DNA from: Bifidobacteriaceae bacterium
Lineage (GTDB): Bacteria; Actinomycetota; Actinomycetes; Actinomycetales; Bifidobacteriaceae
Length of the DNA: 33,430 nucleotides
Assembly: GCA_022649925.1 (NCBI GenBank)
Contig: JALCOX010000015.1
Span: forward strand, 1-33,430
Direction of reading: 5' to 3'
The notes beneath the pieces are model-generated. The model saw only the letters and a program-made list of their open reading frames with translations. It had not been told where the DNA came from and did no database searches. Shown piece by piece: positions 16,305-25,361 of the stretch. The position numbers were made by a program, and so were the translations under genes. How positions within the stretch are numbered: position 1 is the first letter of the stretch; every line of letters starts with the position of its first letter.

Positions 16305-17129
16305 ATGCCCGACATCTTCAACCCCAGCGTGATCCTCAGCGATATCCCTGCCATTCTGCAAGGTCTCCCCGTCACCCTGGAAATTGTGGTGTTCTCGGCG
16401 GTCATCGGGTGGATTTTCGGCCTGGGTCTCGCCCTGGTCAAGATGCACCGCATTCCGGTGTTGTATCAAATCTGCGGAATCTTTGTGTCGTTTACCCGCG
16501 GAACTCCGGAACTCGTCCAGCTCTTCCTGGCCTACTACGGCCTGCCGGTCATCATCGAATACGCGAATTACTACTGGGGAGCCGGCATCCCGGTGCGCAC
16601 TCTGCCGAAGATGCTCTTCGTTTTGGTGGCGTTCACCAACATCACCGCGGCGTATTCGGCGGAGTCGTTCCGCGCCACGCTCGAAGGCGTCGACAAAGGG
16701 CAGATGGAGGCGGCGCTGAGCTCGGGCCTGAGCCGTTGGTCGGCGTACCGGCGCATCGTGCTGCCCGAGGCCCTCGTGGTGGCAATTCCCTCGCTGGGAT
16801 CGCAGTTCGTGAGCATGTTGAAGGGCACGTCCCTGGCATTCGTGGTCTCGGTGGTCGACATGACGTCCGCCGGGCAGCTGGTGGCGTCGCGTACGTACCG
16901 CTATCTGGAGATGTACATCGCGTTGGCACTGCTCTATTGGATTCTCTCCGGAGCGTTCTCGGGGCTCTTCCGTGTGGTCGAGCGTCTGCTCAAGCGCAAC
17001 GAGCGGGTCAGCGAAGGGCTGCGGGCCTCCGTTTTCGTGCAGCGAGTGCGCAGGCTGACGGGGCGCGAAGAGGTCGAAAGGGGGATCAATGTCGGTGTTA
17101 CAGATATCAGGACTGCGAAAGCAGTTTGA
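16305..17129 (+). CDS. Amino-acid ABC transporter permease
   Basis: Membrane-spanning subunit of the polar amino-acid importer, 274 residues with about five hydrophobic segments. Seen: the HisM/GlnP-type segment FVSFTRGTPELVQLFLAYYG and the EAA loop, EAALSSGLSRWSAYRRIVLPEA, which contacts the ATPase. The start at ATG 16305 follows GGAAG and is 5 bp past the lipoprotein stop; the ORF track opens at an upstream TTG that overlaps it. The last 41 bp overlap the ATPase gene, implying translational coupling. The C-terminal tail after the last helix is unusually long and basic. Confidence 0.92.
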   Translation: MPDIFNPSVILSDIPAILQGLPVTLEIVVFSAVIGWIFGLGLALVKMHRIPVLYQICGIFVSFTRGTPELVQLFLAYYGLPVIIEYANYYWGAGIPVRTLPKMLFVLVAFTNITAAYSAESFRATLEGVDKGQMEAALSSGLSRWSAYRRIVLPEALVVAIPSLGSQFVSMLKGTSLAFVVSVVDMTSAGQLVASRTYRYLEMYIALALLYWILSGAFSGLFRVVERLLKRNERVSEGLRASVFVQRVRRLTGREEVERGINVGVTDIRTAKAV

Positions 17130-17832
17130 CGGTACCGAGATCCTGCGAGGCATTGACGTCGAGGTGAACGAGGGCGAAGTGGTGGGCCTCATCGGTTCCT
17201 CGGGTGCGGGTAAGTCGACGCTGCTGCGCTGCATCGATTTTCTGGAGCAGCCGGATGCGGGCCGTTTCCGCCTTGAGGACTACGAAATTGCGGATGTCGC
17301 GTCTGCAGCCAAAGCAGATATCGCCCATTTTCGCAGACATACGGCGATGGTCTTTCAGAGCTTCAACCTCTACAAGCTCAAGACGGCCCTCGAGAATGTG
17401 ACGCTGGCGTTGACCGATTCGCGCAAGATTCCCGCGAGCCAGGCGCGCGACATCGCCTCGGAGTTCCTCGCCCGAGTGGGATTGAGCGAGAAGCAGGACA
17501 GCTTCCCTGACAAACTGTCGGGTGGTCAGCGTCAGCGCGTGGCCCTCGCCCGGGCCGCCGTCCTCAAACCCAAGGTGATGCTCCTGGATGAACCCACTTC
17601 CGCGCTCGACCCCGAAAACGTGGGGGAGGTTCTCGACGTGATTCGTGGCCTTGCGGATCAGGGGCAATCCATGATCATCGCCTCCCACGAGATGGGATTT
17701 CTCCGGCAGGTGGCCGACCACGTGGTGTTCATGGATCATGGCGTGGTTGAGGAGGAGGGCAGCGCCGAGCAGGTGTTCCTCCATCCTGGCAAAGAGCGGA
17801 CGCAACAATTTCTATCGAGAGCGAGGGTGTGA
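17089..17832 (+). CDS. Amino-acid ABC transporter ATP-binding protein
   Basis: Cytosolic ATPase that powers the importer, 247 residues. Seen: Walker A GSSGAGKST (about residues 37-45), Q-loop MVFQSFNLY, signature LSGGQRQRVALARA, Walker B VMLLDEPTSALDP, and switch His in ASHEMGF. The order and length are those of the GlnQ/HisP group. It overlaps the permease by 41 bp, with AAAGGGGG before the ATG, and its TGA overlaps the ATG of the acetyltransferase by one base, so all four genes are one transcript. Confidence 0.95.
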   Translation: MSVLQISGLRKQFDGTEILRGIDVEVNEGEVVGLIGSSGAGKSTLLRCIDFLEQPDAGRFRLEDYEIADVASAAKADIAHFRRHTAMVFQSFNLYKLKTALENVTLALTDSRKIPASQARDIASEFLARVGLSEKQDSFPDKLSGGQRQRVALARAAVLKPKVMLLDEPTSALDPENVGEVLDVIRGLADQGQSMIIASHEMGFLRQVADHVVFMDHGVVEEEGSAEQVFLHPGKERTQQFLSRARV

Positions 17833-18518
17833 TGAGCGTGACTTTACGATTGGCGACGGCGAGTGACGCCGACGATATCGCCCGCTTCTACGCCCCTTAT
17901 GCGGAGGAGACCGCGATCAATTTTGAGTACGAGGCCCCGGACGCGGAGGAGTTTGCACGCCGGATTGAAGAGGTGGAACAGAAGTTCCCGTTCATTGTGG
18001 CGCAGGCGAACGGACGTGTTCTCGGCTATGCCTTCGCTCGCGGCATGGGGGAGCGGCCGGCCTACGGCTGGTCCATCGACACCTCGATCTACCTCGACAA
18101 AGGCATTCGCGGCCACCATGTCGGTTCGGCGCTGTACTGGGCTCTCGAGGCCATCCTCATCGAGCAGGGCGTGATCAACATGTTCGCCTGCATCACTGTC
18201 CGACGCGACGATGGGCTCTACGACCTGTCGGGGGTTCCTGGACTCACGGATGCCAATGCCAGCGCCTCCGACCCGCACCTTCCGCTCACCAGCCCTCGAT
18301 TTCATGCGGCTCGCGGATTTCACGTCGTGGGAAGGGAGCGCAGCTGCGGCTACAAGCTCGGCACGTGGTACGACAAGCTCTGGATGGAAAAGCAGGTGGG
18401 AGAGCGCCTCGAACAGCCCGTGCCCGTCACTGCGCTTCCCGAACTTCCCGATGAAAAAGTCGCTGCCATCCTCACCCACTACAGCGACCGAATGGCCGGC
18501 GGGCCGACAACTTTTTGA
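17832..18518 (+). CDS. GNAT N-acetyltransferase, phosphinothricin acetyltransferase-like
   Basis: Acetyl-CoA-dependent N-acetyltransferase of 228 residues. Seen: LRLATASDADDIARFYAPYAEETAINFEYE at the N-terminus, the phrase YGWSIDTSIYLD, an acetyl-CoA motif region RGHHVGSALY and a C-terminal GYKLGTWYDKLWMEK, the arrangement of the PAT/YncA-like group. The acetyl-CoA motif has His where R-G-x-G-x-G would give its second Gly. The segment between TVRRDDGLYDL and RFHAARGF is longer than I expect for the group. ATG 17832 overlaps the ATPase stop. Its fusion into an amino-acid transporter operon suggests that it acetylates the imported amino acid or protects from a toxic analogue; this is inference. 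Confidence 0.85.
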   Translation: MSVTLRLATASDADDIARFYAPYAEETAINFEYEAPDAEEFARRIEEVEQKFPFIVAQANGRVLGYAFARGMGERPAYGWSIDTSIYLDKGIRGHHVGSALYWALEAILIEQGVINMFACITVRRDDGLYDLSGVPGLTDANASASDPHLPLTSPRFHAARGFHVVGRERSCGYKLGTWYDKLWMEKQVGERLEQPVPVTALPELPDEKVAAILTHYSDRMAGGPTTF

Positions 18519-18579
18519 TTCAACGCGCACAACAATCATTCATCACTGCAATATCGACAACAAATAATAAGGAACAAAA

Positions 18580-19566
18580 ATGACAACTACAGCAACCCTC
18601 CCCAAGACTCCCGAAGCCGCGAAGATCGACCCGATTCAGTATTCCTACGACGAGCTCAAGGCCCTGAGCCCTCAGGAATATGAGCGCTACTGGGAGGAGT
18701 GGCACGAGGGCCGCGAGGCACAGCTCAGCTCCGAGTACGGCTGGTTGAGCCTGCGCAGCATCGATTGGCTGGAGGACGGATCCTCGGTGCGCATCCCGAA
18801 TTTTCCTGGCGCATGGACTCAGAGCGGCGACACGGTGGTGTACACGCCTCAGCCTGGCAAGGACGTTTATAACCGCGGGCAGGTGATCCGCTCGCCGAAG
18901 GTCATCAAAGTCTCGATTCATGCAGACGTGAACGTGGAGGACTTCGACTTTGAGGGTGTGCGCGCCCAGCTCATCAAGCGCATCGGACCCAATCGTCAGT
19001 TTGCTGTTCGCCAGCGCGATCCTCAATCGGTGACTCGCACCGCATTCGCCGGCGTTCCCCACTTCGAGCCGAACCAAGACTGGATTTACCCGGCTCGCTA
19101 CGAGGCGCTGAGCCAGTGGTCCACCGTAGAAACCTCTGCCGTTCTGGGAGATCTTTCTCACGACGAGACTCAGATCGGCACGCTTTTTATCACCATTGGT
19201 GGTAAAGAGTACGGCCTGGTGGTGTTCCAGGGGCACAACGACGATTCAGGCTGGACGCGGGTCAACCCCAGCACGGGGGAAACCGAATACCTCGATAATC
19301 GGCAGAATACAGAGGGTTCAGGCTTCGTGCTCTTCCGTGACGAGACGTCGGGGAAGCAGACTTACGGCGGCGCTCGCGGATTGCACGTCGACCTTCGCGA
19401 GCCAGAAAAGGTGAGTTACGTCGACTTCAATCAGGCGACGAATCTGCCGTGCGCCTTCACGTATTACTGCACGTGCCCCTTCGCTCCGCGTGAGAACCTT
19501 TTCCCCTTCGAGGTGCTCGCAGGAGAACGCACGCCGAAGATCGTGGATACGGGCGATTTCGAGTAA
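18580..19566 (+). CDS. DUF1684 domain-containing protein
   Basis: Cytosolic protein of 328 residues of unknown function. Seen: an N-terminal helical region YERYWEEWHEGREAQLSSEYGWLSL, beta-rich middle with RQRDPQSV, and the family-typical C-terminus VDFNQATNLPCAFTYYCTCPFAPRENLFPFEVLAGE. AAGGAA precedes the ATG at 18580, 61 bp after the acetyltransferase, so it is probably the last gene of the ABC operon. Conserved Cys, Asn and Pro residues near the C-terminus suggest a binding site, but no reaction is known to me. It converges on the next MFS gene with only 20 bp between. Confidence 0.8.
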   Translation: MTTTATLPKTPEAAKIDPIQYSYDELKALSPQEYERYWEEWHEGREAQLSSEYGWLSLRSIDWLEDGSSVRIPNFPGAWTQSGDTVVYTPQPGKDVYNRGQVIRSPKVIKVSIHADVNVEDFDFEGVRAQLIKRIGPNRQFAVRQRDPQSVTRTAFAGVPHFEPNQDWIYPARYEALSQWSTVETSAVLGDLSHDETQIGTLFITIGGKEYGLVVFQGHNDDSGWTRVNPSTGETEYLDNRQNTEGSGFVLFRDETSGKQTYGGARGLHVDLREPEKVSYVDFNQATNLPCAFTYYCTCPFAPRENLFPFEVLAGERTPKIVDTGDFE

Positions 19567-19586
19567 GGGTATGAAGTGTGGTGGGC

Positions 19587-20801
19587 TCATCCCATGCGGT
19601 GGCGCACGCTCTTCTTGACGGTGGCGATGAACATGATGAGAGGGAAGACGGCCGCGAAGAGGAGCCCCACGTGGAGGCTGTCGCCGAAGGCTCCGGCGAC
19701 AGCCCCGACGGCTAGGGGCCCCAGCGTTCCTCCGACGTCTTGAGAGAAGGAGAAGAGCGAGAACATGGGAGTTCCCCCGTTGGGGATTTTCTGGGCGCCG
19801 AGCGACATCAGGCCCGGTGCCATGATTCCCACGGTGAGGCCCGTCAGCGCGCAGGCGAGGAGGCTGAGGGCGGGCATCGGGGCTATCGCGGTGACGATAT
19901 AGGTCACCACACACAGCGTCGCAGACCAGTGAATGAGCGCCCTCAGGTCGACGCGCTCGCCCCAGCGGGCGTAGAGAATACGCGAGATCCCCATCATGGC
20001 GGCGAAGGCCGCGGGCCCCGCAAGATCGCCGACGACCTTGCTCACTCCGAGTCCTGCCTCGGCGAAGGCCGAGGACCACTGGCTCATCGACAGCTCAGCC
20101 GCCGCCGCGCAGATGAGCATGAGGCAGAAGAACCACATTGCAGGGCGGCGAAGAAGCTCGACGAAGTCGATGCGATTGTCGTCGTCCACGATGCTGGGCA
20201 TGGGGGCCTTGGCGAACATGAGCAGGCTCACCGCCGGAATGAGGGCGAAGAGGAGCGAGAGGATGGGCCAGCTACCAGCTCCGAAGAGTGCCACGAATCC
20301 GACGAAGACCACTACGACCCCCACCTGTCCCCACGAGTAGAACGAGTGCAGCAGGCTCATCATCTGATCGTTGTTGTCGGAGGGGATGGCCTCGATGATG
20401 GGGGAGATGAGCACCTCGATGAGTCCTCCACCCACCGCGTATACCACCACCGAGATGATGATTCCAGCAAAGGCGCTGGGCATGATGAAGGGCATGAAGG
20501 ACAACATGATGAGGCCCGTGGCGCAGAGTGCGTTTGCGGCGACGATTGACGTCTTATAGCCGATGCGATCCACGTAGCGGCCAGCGAAGATGTCGACGAG
20601 GAGCTGCAGGAAGAAGTTTGCGCTGATGAGAATCGACAATTCCTCGATGCTGATGCCAAAAGTCTGAGTAAAGGTGATGAACAGCAGTGGGAGGAAGGTG
20701 TTAACCACCGCCTGGGCGATGTAGCCATTGAAACAGGCATAGGCGGTGAGTCGGTAAGAGGTTGGGTGTGGTGGCGGTGTCGTCGGTGTCATCGTAGTCA
20801 T
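19587..20801 (-). CDS. MFS transporter of unknown substrate
   Basis: Membrane transporter of 404 residues with about 12 hydrophobic segments. Seen: FNGYIAQAVVNTFLPLLF in TM1, the loop 2-3 motif AGRYVDRIGYK, and a second-half counterpart ILYARWGERVD. The N-terminus is Thr/Pro-rich. CGGAGGG lies just before the ATG at 20801; a second ATG three codons in is possible. It stands alone on the minus strand and converges with the DUF1684 gene. No substrate is suggested by context. Confidence 0.82.
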   Translation of the reverse strand: MTTMTPTTPPPHPTSYRLTAYACFNGYIAQAVVNTFLPLLFITFTQTFGISIEELSILISANFFLQLLVDIFAGRYVDRIGYKTSIVAANALCATGLIMLSFMPFIMPSAFAGIIISVVVYAVGGGLIEVLISPIIEAIPSDNNDQMMSLLHSFYSWGQVGVVVVFVGFVALFGAGSWPILSLLFALIPAVSLLMFAKAPMPSIVDDDNRIDFVELLRRPAMWFFCLMLICAAAAELSMSQWSSAFAEAGLGVSKVVGDLAGPAAFAAMMGISRILYARWGERVDLRALIHWSATLCVVTYIVTAIAPMPALSLLACALTGLTVGIMAPGLMSLGAQKIPNGGTPMFSLFSFSQDVGGTLGPLAVGAVAGAFGDSLHVGLLFAAVFPLIMFIATVKKSVRHRMG

Positions 20802-21132
20802 CGGCCCTCCGTCAAATAGTGGCGGCATGCGGTCAGGCGGTCATTTTCTTATCTCTGGGATGTTTTCAGTATTTCAGACTGTGTTTGGAAGGGCAAGGCG
20901 CGGCGCGAAAGCTCTCTATCAGCTCATCTATGGGGAGAAAGTGTGAACGCAGTGTTGAGAAAGTGTGCTCGAATTGTCCTCGCAAAGTGAAGGGGGCGAG
21001 GAGCTGGGCCAGATATTTTTTATATTCCTCTCAGATGAGAATGGACAACATGTTGCGAATAATTGGTATCGTGAGAGACGGGAGAGATAAGTTTCATTGA
21101 GTGGTTGTGTCCAGGGGAAGGGACATTGGCAC
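20802..21132. other. Divergent gap between MFS transporter and surface protein
   Basis: The 331-bp gap has no convincing gene; the track ORF at 20819-21100 has no recognisable family. It contains an AT-rich stretch (GATATTTTTTATATTCC near 21012) and the palindrome CAACATGTTG at 21046-21055, which may belong to the promoter of the surface protein gene. I could not place -35/-10 boxes with confidence. Confidence 0.45.
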
Positions 21133-23510
21133 ATGGGGGGAATATCAGTAACTCTGCGAAGTCGGGCGCATGCGCGCCGTCGCCGCATTGTGGGTTATGT
21201 TGTCATCGCAGCGGCTAGTCTTGCCGTTGTCATCACAGGTCTGTTTTTGGGATTCGCGCACGCGGCGGATTCAACCGACGTCTTGCAGGAGCCGCACCAC
21301 TCGGTTTCGGTCGAGAAGTCCGCCACTGCGGGCAAGGACCGCTATACCGTGACGTTGGCGGCCGACGGCAACAGCGCTACTCAGACAACTCCGCTCGACG
21401 TGGCCGTCGTTCTCGATACGGGATACGCGATGCCGAGCCTATCTACGCGGGTTCGTCCACCACCAAGATCGCCGCCGCCAAAACGGCCTTGACGAATCTG
21501 AGCTCACAACTGCTCGCCACAAACCCCAACAATGCCATCAATATGTCGCTCGTCACCTTCTCGAACTCGGCGCAGGTCGCTTCCGGCAGCACCACATCCG
21601 CCTTCACCGGCAACAAGGCAACCTTTGACAGGTGGGTCAATTCACTCACCGCACCCACGAGCCGGAACTCAACGCACACTTTCTGGGATACGGGACTGAC
21701 CATGGCCAACAGCCTCACGACGCGCTCGGGGGCGAAGAAGGTCGTGCTGTTTCTCAGTCAGGGCTACCCAACAACCATGTATACGCCCGGCGATCCCAGC
21801 AAAAACATCGATTACTTCAACCCCATTGTGTACGCAGGGTCCCAGGCGGCAGCCAAGACACTGATCAATAACAACTGGTCAATATATAACGTTGCCTTCT
21901 ACAACACCGTGCACCCCTGCGTGGCGCAGAAGCCCGCTAGAGATGACAACAACGGGTACGCCACCAAGGATTGGACCGCCTCCAACCAGTGCTACATCAG
22001 CACCACCACGACGTACTCAACCACGACAACTAATCACGGGCGCAACTCTCAGTTCTACAACTCCTCCATCTCCGGGTCCTTTCCCGTGGGGTCCTCGAGC
22101 GTGCCCTCCACGTGGATGAAGCCCTTCGACGCCTTCGTCAGCACGCAGCAGCAGTATGCACAGTCGAAGGCCTCCGTGGACATCGCCTCGTACTATCTCT
22201 CGGGTGACAATCTCGGAGATATTTTCACCTCCATCAGCCAGCAGCTCACCACCACGTACATCTATAGCCCGGTGACGGTGAAGCAGAAGCTCTCGCGCTA
22301 CGTGGCACCGGTCGATGTGACGGCAGTCGGTGGCGGTGTCAGTGCGAAAGTCGTCAACGCAGACGGCAGTGCTGCAACTTTCGGTGGAGCCACCATCGCG
22401 ACCGTGTACGATTCCGTCTCGCAGACGCTGACGGTGACGATTCCGCAGCTGGGCGTCGGGCAGAAGTTCACAGCGACTTACGACGTCATGCCCACGCAGG
22501 CGGCCTACGCGAAATACGTTGCGGACGGAGATTATCCCGACGTGGGCGACGACACCACCGGTTCCCTCTCCGAGGACAAGGATGGATTCTTCATTGACGA
22601 TTCCGCCGATACGACAGGCGTGGGTGCGAATCTCACCTATGCAGTGACCCGCTTGGGGATGAATCCGGAGTCGGTCACGGAGCAGACCACCTACAAGCGA
22701 CCCGTCATCCAAGTCACCCCGACGGCCACTATCCCGGTGGAGAAGCAGTGGGGACCCGATCCAATTGACACCGACCCCAGCAAACCCCTGTACGCGCTCG
22801 ATAACCTGCCAAACGTCCCGAATTCTGTGACGCTGCACCTCCTCAAAGACGGGGTGGACACGGGCAAGACTCTGACACTTGGCGCCTCCAACAGCTGGAA
22901 GGGTCACTTCGACGAGGTGGATTTGGGCCACGTCTACACGTTGAAAGAAGATGGCGTGCAGGATTCCGCGGGCAGCGCCCTCTACGAGCCGTGCTTCATC
23001 TCGCGAGACCTCGCTACGCCGGCTGCCTCAGAGTGCAGCGTGACCCAACACCTCCAGCAGAGCATCGACCTCACCTCCGCGATGACGACCAAAGGTTGGC
23101 TGGTCCGCAACATGGCGGTTCAGTCTCAGGTTTCGGTCGTCTTCAAGGTCAAGAACGGAACGTTCACCGGTGGTGTGACGAGCTACACGCAGCAGGTCTT
23201 TGCACTCGCCGGGAGGGGGACGCTCCAACAGGCAGCCGTCGACAGGGCCCTCGACCAGATCACAGCCGACAAGGGCTATGCGCTCTCAACTGGCACGTGG
23301 GACGTCACGCCCGACACCACTCGCGGCGGTCTCATCCAAGGGAATTCATACGTCTACACTTTCACCCTCAATCCGACCCCGGTCTCGCAGCTCCCACTCA
23401 CCGGCGGCACCGGGTCTGGATGGACAAGGATCGTGGGACCGCTTGCCGTGGCTGCTGTTTTTATCTTTGCCATTGCCGCAAAACTGAGGGATCGCGCTCG
23501 CAGAGCGTAA
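21133..23510 (+). pseudogene. LPXTG cell-wall protein with VWA domain, frameshifted
   Basis: Two frames encode one surface protein. Frame one, from ATG 21133 (AAGGGA upstream), gives a basic start, a signal peptide ending FAHA-AD, and the first VWA strand PLDVAVVLDTGYAM. It then runs off into proline-rich nonsense ending at 21492. Frame two carries AEPIYAGSSTTKIAAAK (from about 21432), the rest of the VWA domain, a Cna-B/SpaA-like region TIPVEKQWGPDPID...SVTLHLLKDGVDTGKTL, and the sorting signal LPLTG, a membrane helix and RDRARRA. One missing base near 21430-21440 explains both. Such proteins are sortase-anchored adhesins or pilus tip subunits. The MIDAS motif reads DTGYA rather than DxSxS. 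Either the gene is decayed or the sequence has an error. The ORF-track 673-residue ORF (21489-23510) is its larger part. Confidence 0.82.
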
Positions 23511-23537
23511 TTGCGTGCGCACGTCTGCGACATTTCC

Positions 23538-23543
23538 TAAGCT
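23538..23543 (+). promoter_or_regulatory. Possible -10 box of the thiamine operon
   Basis: TAAGCT lies 11 nt before the 5' end of the riboswitch aptamer, the right distance for a start site near 23551. No good -35 box is seen at 17 nt; TTGCGT at 23511 is 21 nt away. Confidence 0.35.
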
Positions 23544-23553
23544 AGGGGTGCAA

Positions 23554-23655
23554 GACACGGGGTGCCCGTGCCTCTGTGGCCCGCAGGGTCGGGGAGGTAC
23601 AGGGCTGAGAAACACCCGCCGAACCTGCTCTAGTCAGCACTAGCGAAGGGATGTC
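23554..23655 (+). promoter_or_regulatory. TPP riboswitch (THI element)
   Basis: Thiamine-pyrophosphate-sensing RNA. Seen in order: GACA (P1 5' side), GGGGTGCCC, a variable P3 arm, CTGAGA at 23605-23610, ACACCCG, GAACCTG at 23621-23627, the CTAGTCAGCACTAG arm, GCGAAGGGA and TGTC (P1 3' side) at 23652-23655. All core THI-box segments are present. The aptamer ends 3 nt before the thiM ATG, and the only ribosome-binding sequence, GAAGGGA, lies inside it. TPP binding should therefore block translation directly, without a separate expression platform. Confidence 0.93.
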
Positions 23656-23658
23656 ATT

Positions 23659-24576
23659 ATGACACTTCATACACAGTCCGCCGATTCAACGTCTGCAGCC
23701 GCAACCGAGAAACCGAACGCCTCCGATATCGGAGAGGCGCTTGTCACCTTGCGTGCCACCGCCCCACTCACGCAATGCATCACGAACGAGGTCACGACAA
23801 ACTTCGTCGCCAACGCCATCTTAGCCGTCGGAGGGTCCCCGGCCATGGCGGCGGACCCTGGTGAGGCCGACGATTTCGTCCGGCTCGCCTCGGCGTTGCT
23901 CATCAACGTCGGCACGCTTTCCACCGACAAGCGCGTCACCATTCCCCCCACGGCACGGATCGCCCACGAAACAGGTACTCCTTGGGTGCTTGATCCCGTG
24001 GCAGTCGGCGCGCTTCAGCCGCGCACGCGCATCGTCGAATTCATTCTGGATTTCCGCCCGACCGTCATCCGGGGCAACGCTTCGGAGATCATCGCGTTGG
24101 CGGGAGGCACCTCCGCCGGCAAGGGCGTCGACTCGGGTGACGATCCTGTTGCCGCCTTGCCGGCAGCTCTCGCGTTGGCGGCGCGGTATGGATCGGTCGT
24201 CGCGATTTCAGGGGCGACGGATCTCATCACCGACGGACGTATTGTGGCGCGGACGCCAGGCGGTTCTGTTCTGAGCACTCGCATCACGGGAGCGGGTTGC
24301 TCGCTCGGTGGCGTCACCGCCTCCTTTGCGGCGGCCGCGTCGTCCCCGCTGGTGGGTGCGCTCGCCGCCTCAATTGCTTACAACGTTGCCGCCGAGCGCG
24401 CGGAGAAGATATCACAGGGCCCTGGAACGTATCAGCCGCATTTCTTGGATGAGCTGTACTCGCTCAGCCCTGCAGATATTGGTGATCCTCGACGATTTTC
24501 CCTTGAGCCCGTTGATCCAGCCTCGGCGCAGGCTGCGGGTGTCTCGTTGGTGTCACAGAAGGGAGCAGCGGAATGA
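23659..24576 (+). CDS. thiM: Hydroxyethylthiazole kinase
   Basis: Phosphorylates 4-methyl-5-(2-hydroxyethyl)thiazole for thiamine salvage, in the cytosol. Seen in 305 residues: TQCITNEVTTNFVANAILAVGGSPAMA near the N-terminus, VLDPVAVGA, RGNASEI, and the nucleotide/catalytic ITGAGCSLGG near residue 215. The N-terminal 25 residues are an Ala/Ser/Thr-rich extension. It directly follows a TPP riboswitch whose aptamer contains its ribosome site, and its stop overlaps the thiE start (ATGA). It is the first of four salvage genes. Confidence 0.95.
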   Translation: MTLHTQSADSTSAAATEKPNASDIGEALVTLRATAPLTQCITNEVTTNFVANAILAVGGSPAMAADPGEADDFVRLASALLINVGTLSTDKRVTIPPTARIAHETGTPWVLDPVAVGALQPRTRIVEFILDFRPTVIRGNASEIIALAGGTSAGKGVDSGDDPVAALPAALALAARYGSVVAISGATDLITDGRIVARTPGGSVLSTRITGAGCSLGGVTASFAAAASSPLVGALAASIAYNVAAERAEKISQGPGTYQPHFLDELYSLSPADIGDPRRFSLEPVDPASAQAAGVSLVSQKGAAE

Positions 24577-25361
24577 CCGCGAAATTGCCGCTGTGGCTTC
24601 GCAATCCACACGAGCGCGCGGAGGGAATCCGAGCGCATCTAGCAACGTATTTTGTGGTGGGGCCCCAGGATGTTGCGCCGCTCGGCCGTGACCTTGTGGA
24701 AACCATCCGCGAGGCCATCGCCGGAGGCGTGACCTTCCTCCAGCTGCGTGCTAAACCGGCCGGCGCGCGCGAGATTCTCGAGCTTTCGCGTGCCATAAAC
24801 CCCCTTCTTGCGGCGTTGCCCGAACGCGAGCGTCCGCTGTTCGTGATCGACGACCGCGTCGATGTCGCCGCCGCCGCTCAGCGTGAGGGACTGCTCGTCG
24901 ACGGGGTCCATGTGGGGCAGAGCGATCTGCCGGTGGAGCATGCCGCTCAGTTGCTCGCGCCCGGCTCGGTGATCGGACTGTCTGCCGCAACCGATGAAAC
25001 AGTGCGCGCGCTCGATGCACAACAGGCCGATTACCTCGGCGTGGGAGCGTATCACGACACGATTTCCAAGGCGGATGCCGGCGGTGGCTTGGGTGCCGAC
25101 CGGTTCGCCGAGCTGACGAGGATAGCGGTGCGCCCAGTTGTAGCGATCGGAGGCATCACGCCTGCCGACGCGGAATCCGTGGCTCGGGCAGGCGGCGCGG
25201 GCCTGTGCGTGATCTCGGATATTGCGCGGGCCGCCGACGTGCGTGCCGCTGCCGCGACCCTGGCTACCGCGTGGAAGAGAGCGGTTGCTGCTACTGGTAC
25301 TGGCGCGAAATCTGGCGCGGAGTCAGACGCGAAATCTAGCAAGGAAGCGAGTGCGCGATGA
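24573..25361 (+). CDS. thiE: Thiamine-phosphate synthase
   Basis: Joins hydroxymethylpyrimidine diphosphate with thiazole phosphate to give thiamine phosphate. Seen in 262 residues: TFLQLRAK, LFVIDDRVDVA, DGVHVGQSDLP, VGAYHDTISKADAGGGLG (the phosphate loop, usually GPxFxTxTK, so here Pro is replaced by Ala) and VVAIGGITPADAESV. The C-terminus carries an extra Ala/Lys/Ser-rich tail of about 20 residues. It overlaps thiM by 4 bp and thiD by 4 bp (ATGA in both), so translation is probably coupled throughout. Confidence 0.94.
   Translation: MTAKLPLWLRNPHERAEGIRAHLATYFVVGPQDVAPLGRDLVETIREAIAGGVTFLQLRAKPAGAREILELSRAINPLLAALPERERPLFVIDDRVDVAAAAQREGLLVDGVHVGQSDLPVEHAAQLLAPGSVIGLSAATDETVRALDAQQADYLGVGAYHDTISKADAGGGLGADRFAELTRIAVRPVVAIGGITPADAESVARAGGAGLCVISDIARAADVRAAAATLATAWKRAVAATGTGAKSGAESDAKSSKEASAR

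Noticed and set aside
16146-17234. 362-residue minus-strand ORF opposite the ABC permease
   Set aside because: Antisense shadow of well-supported permease, lipoprotein and ATPase genes; Arg/His/Pro-rich with no family resemblance.
21431-21441. Programmed ribosomal frameshift in the VWA protein
   Set aside because: No slippery heptamer or following structure is evident at the join; a simple lost base or sequencing error explains it better.
22017-22931. 304-residue minus-strand ORF opposite the LPXTG protein
   Set aside because: Antisense shadow; sequence carries no known motif, and the plus strand encodes VWA and Cna-B-like segments.
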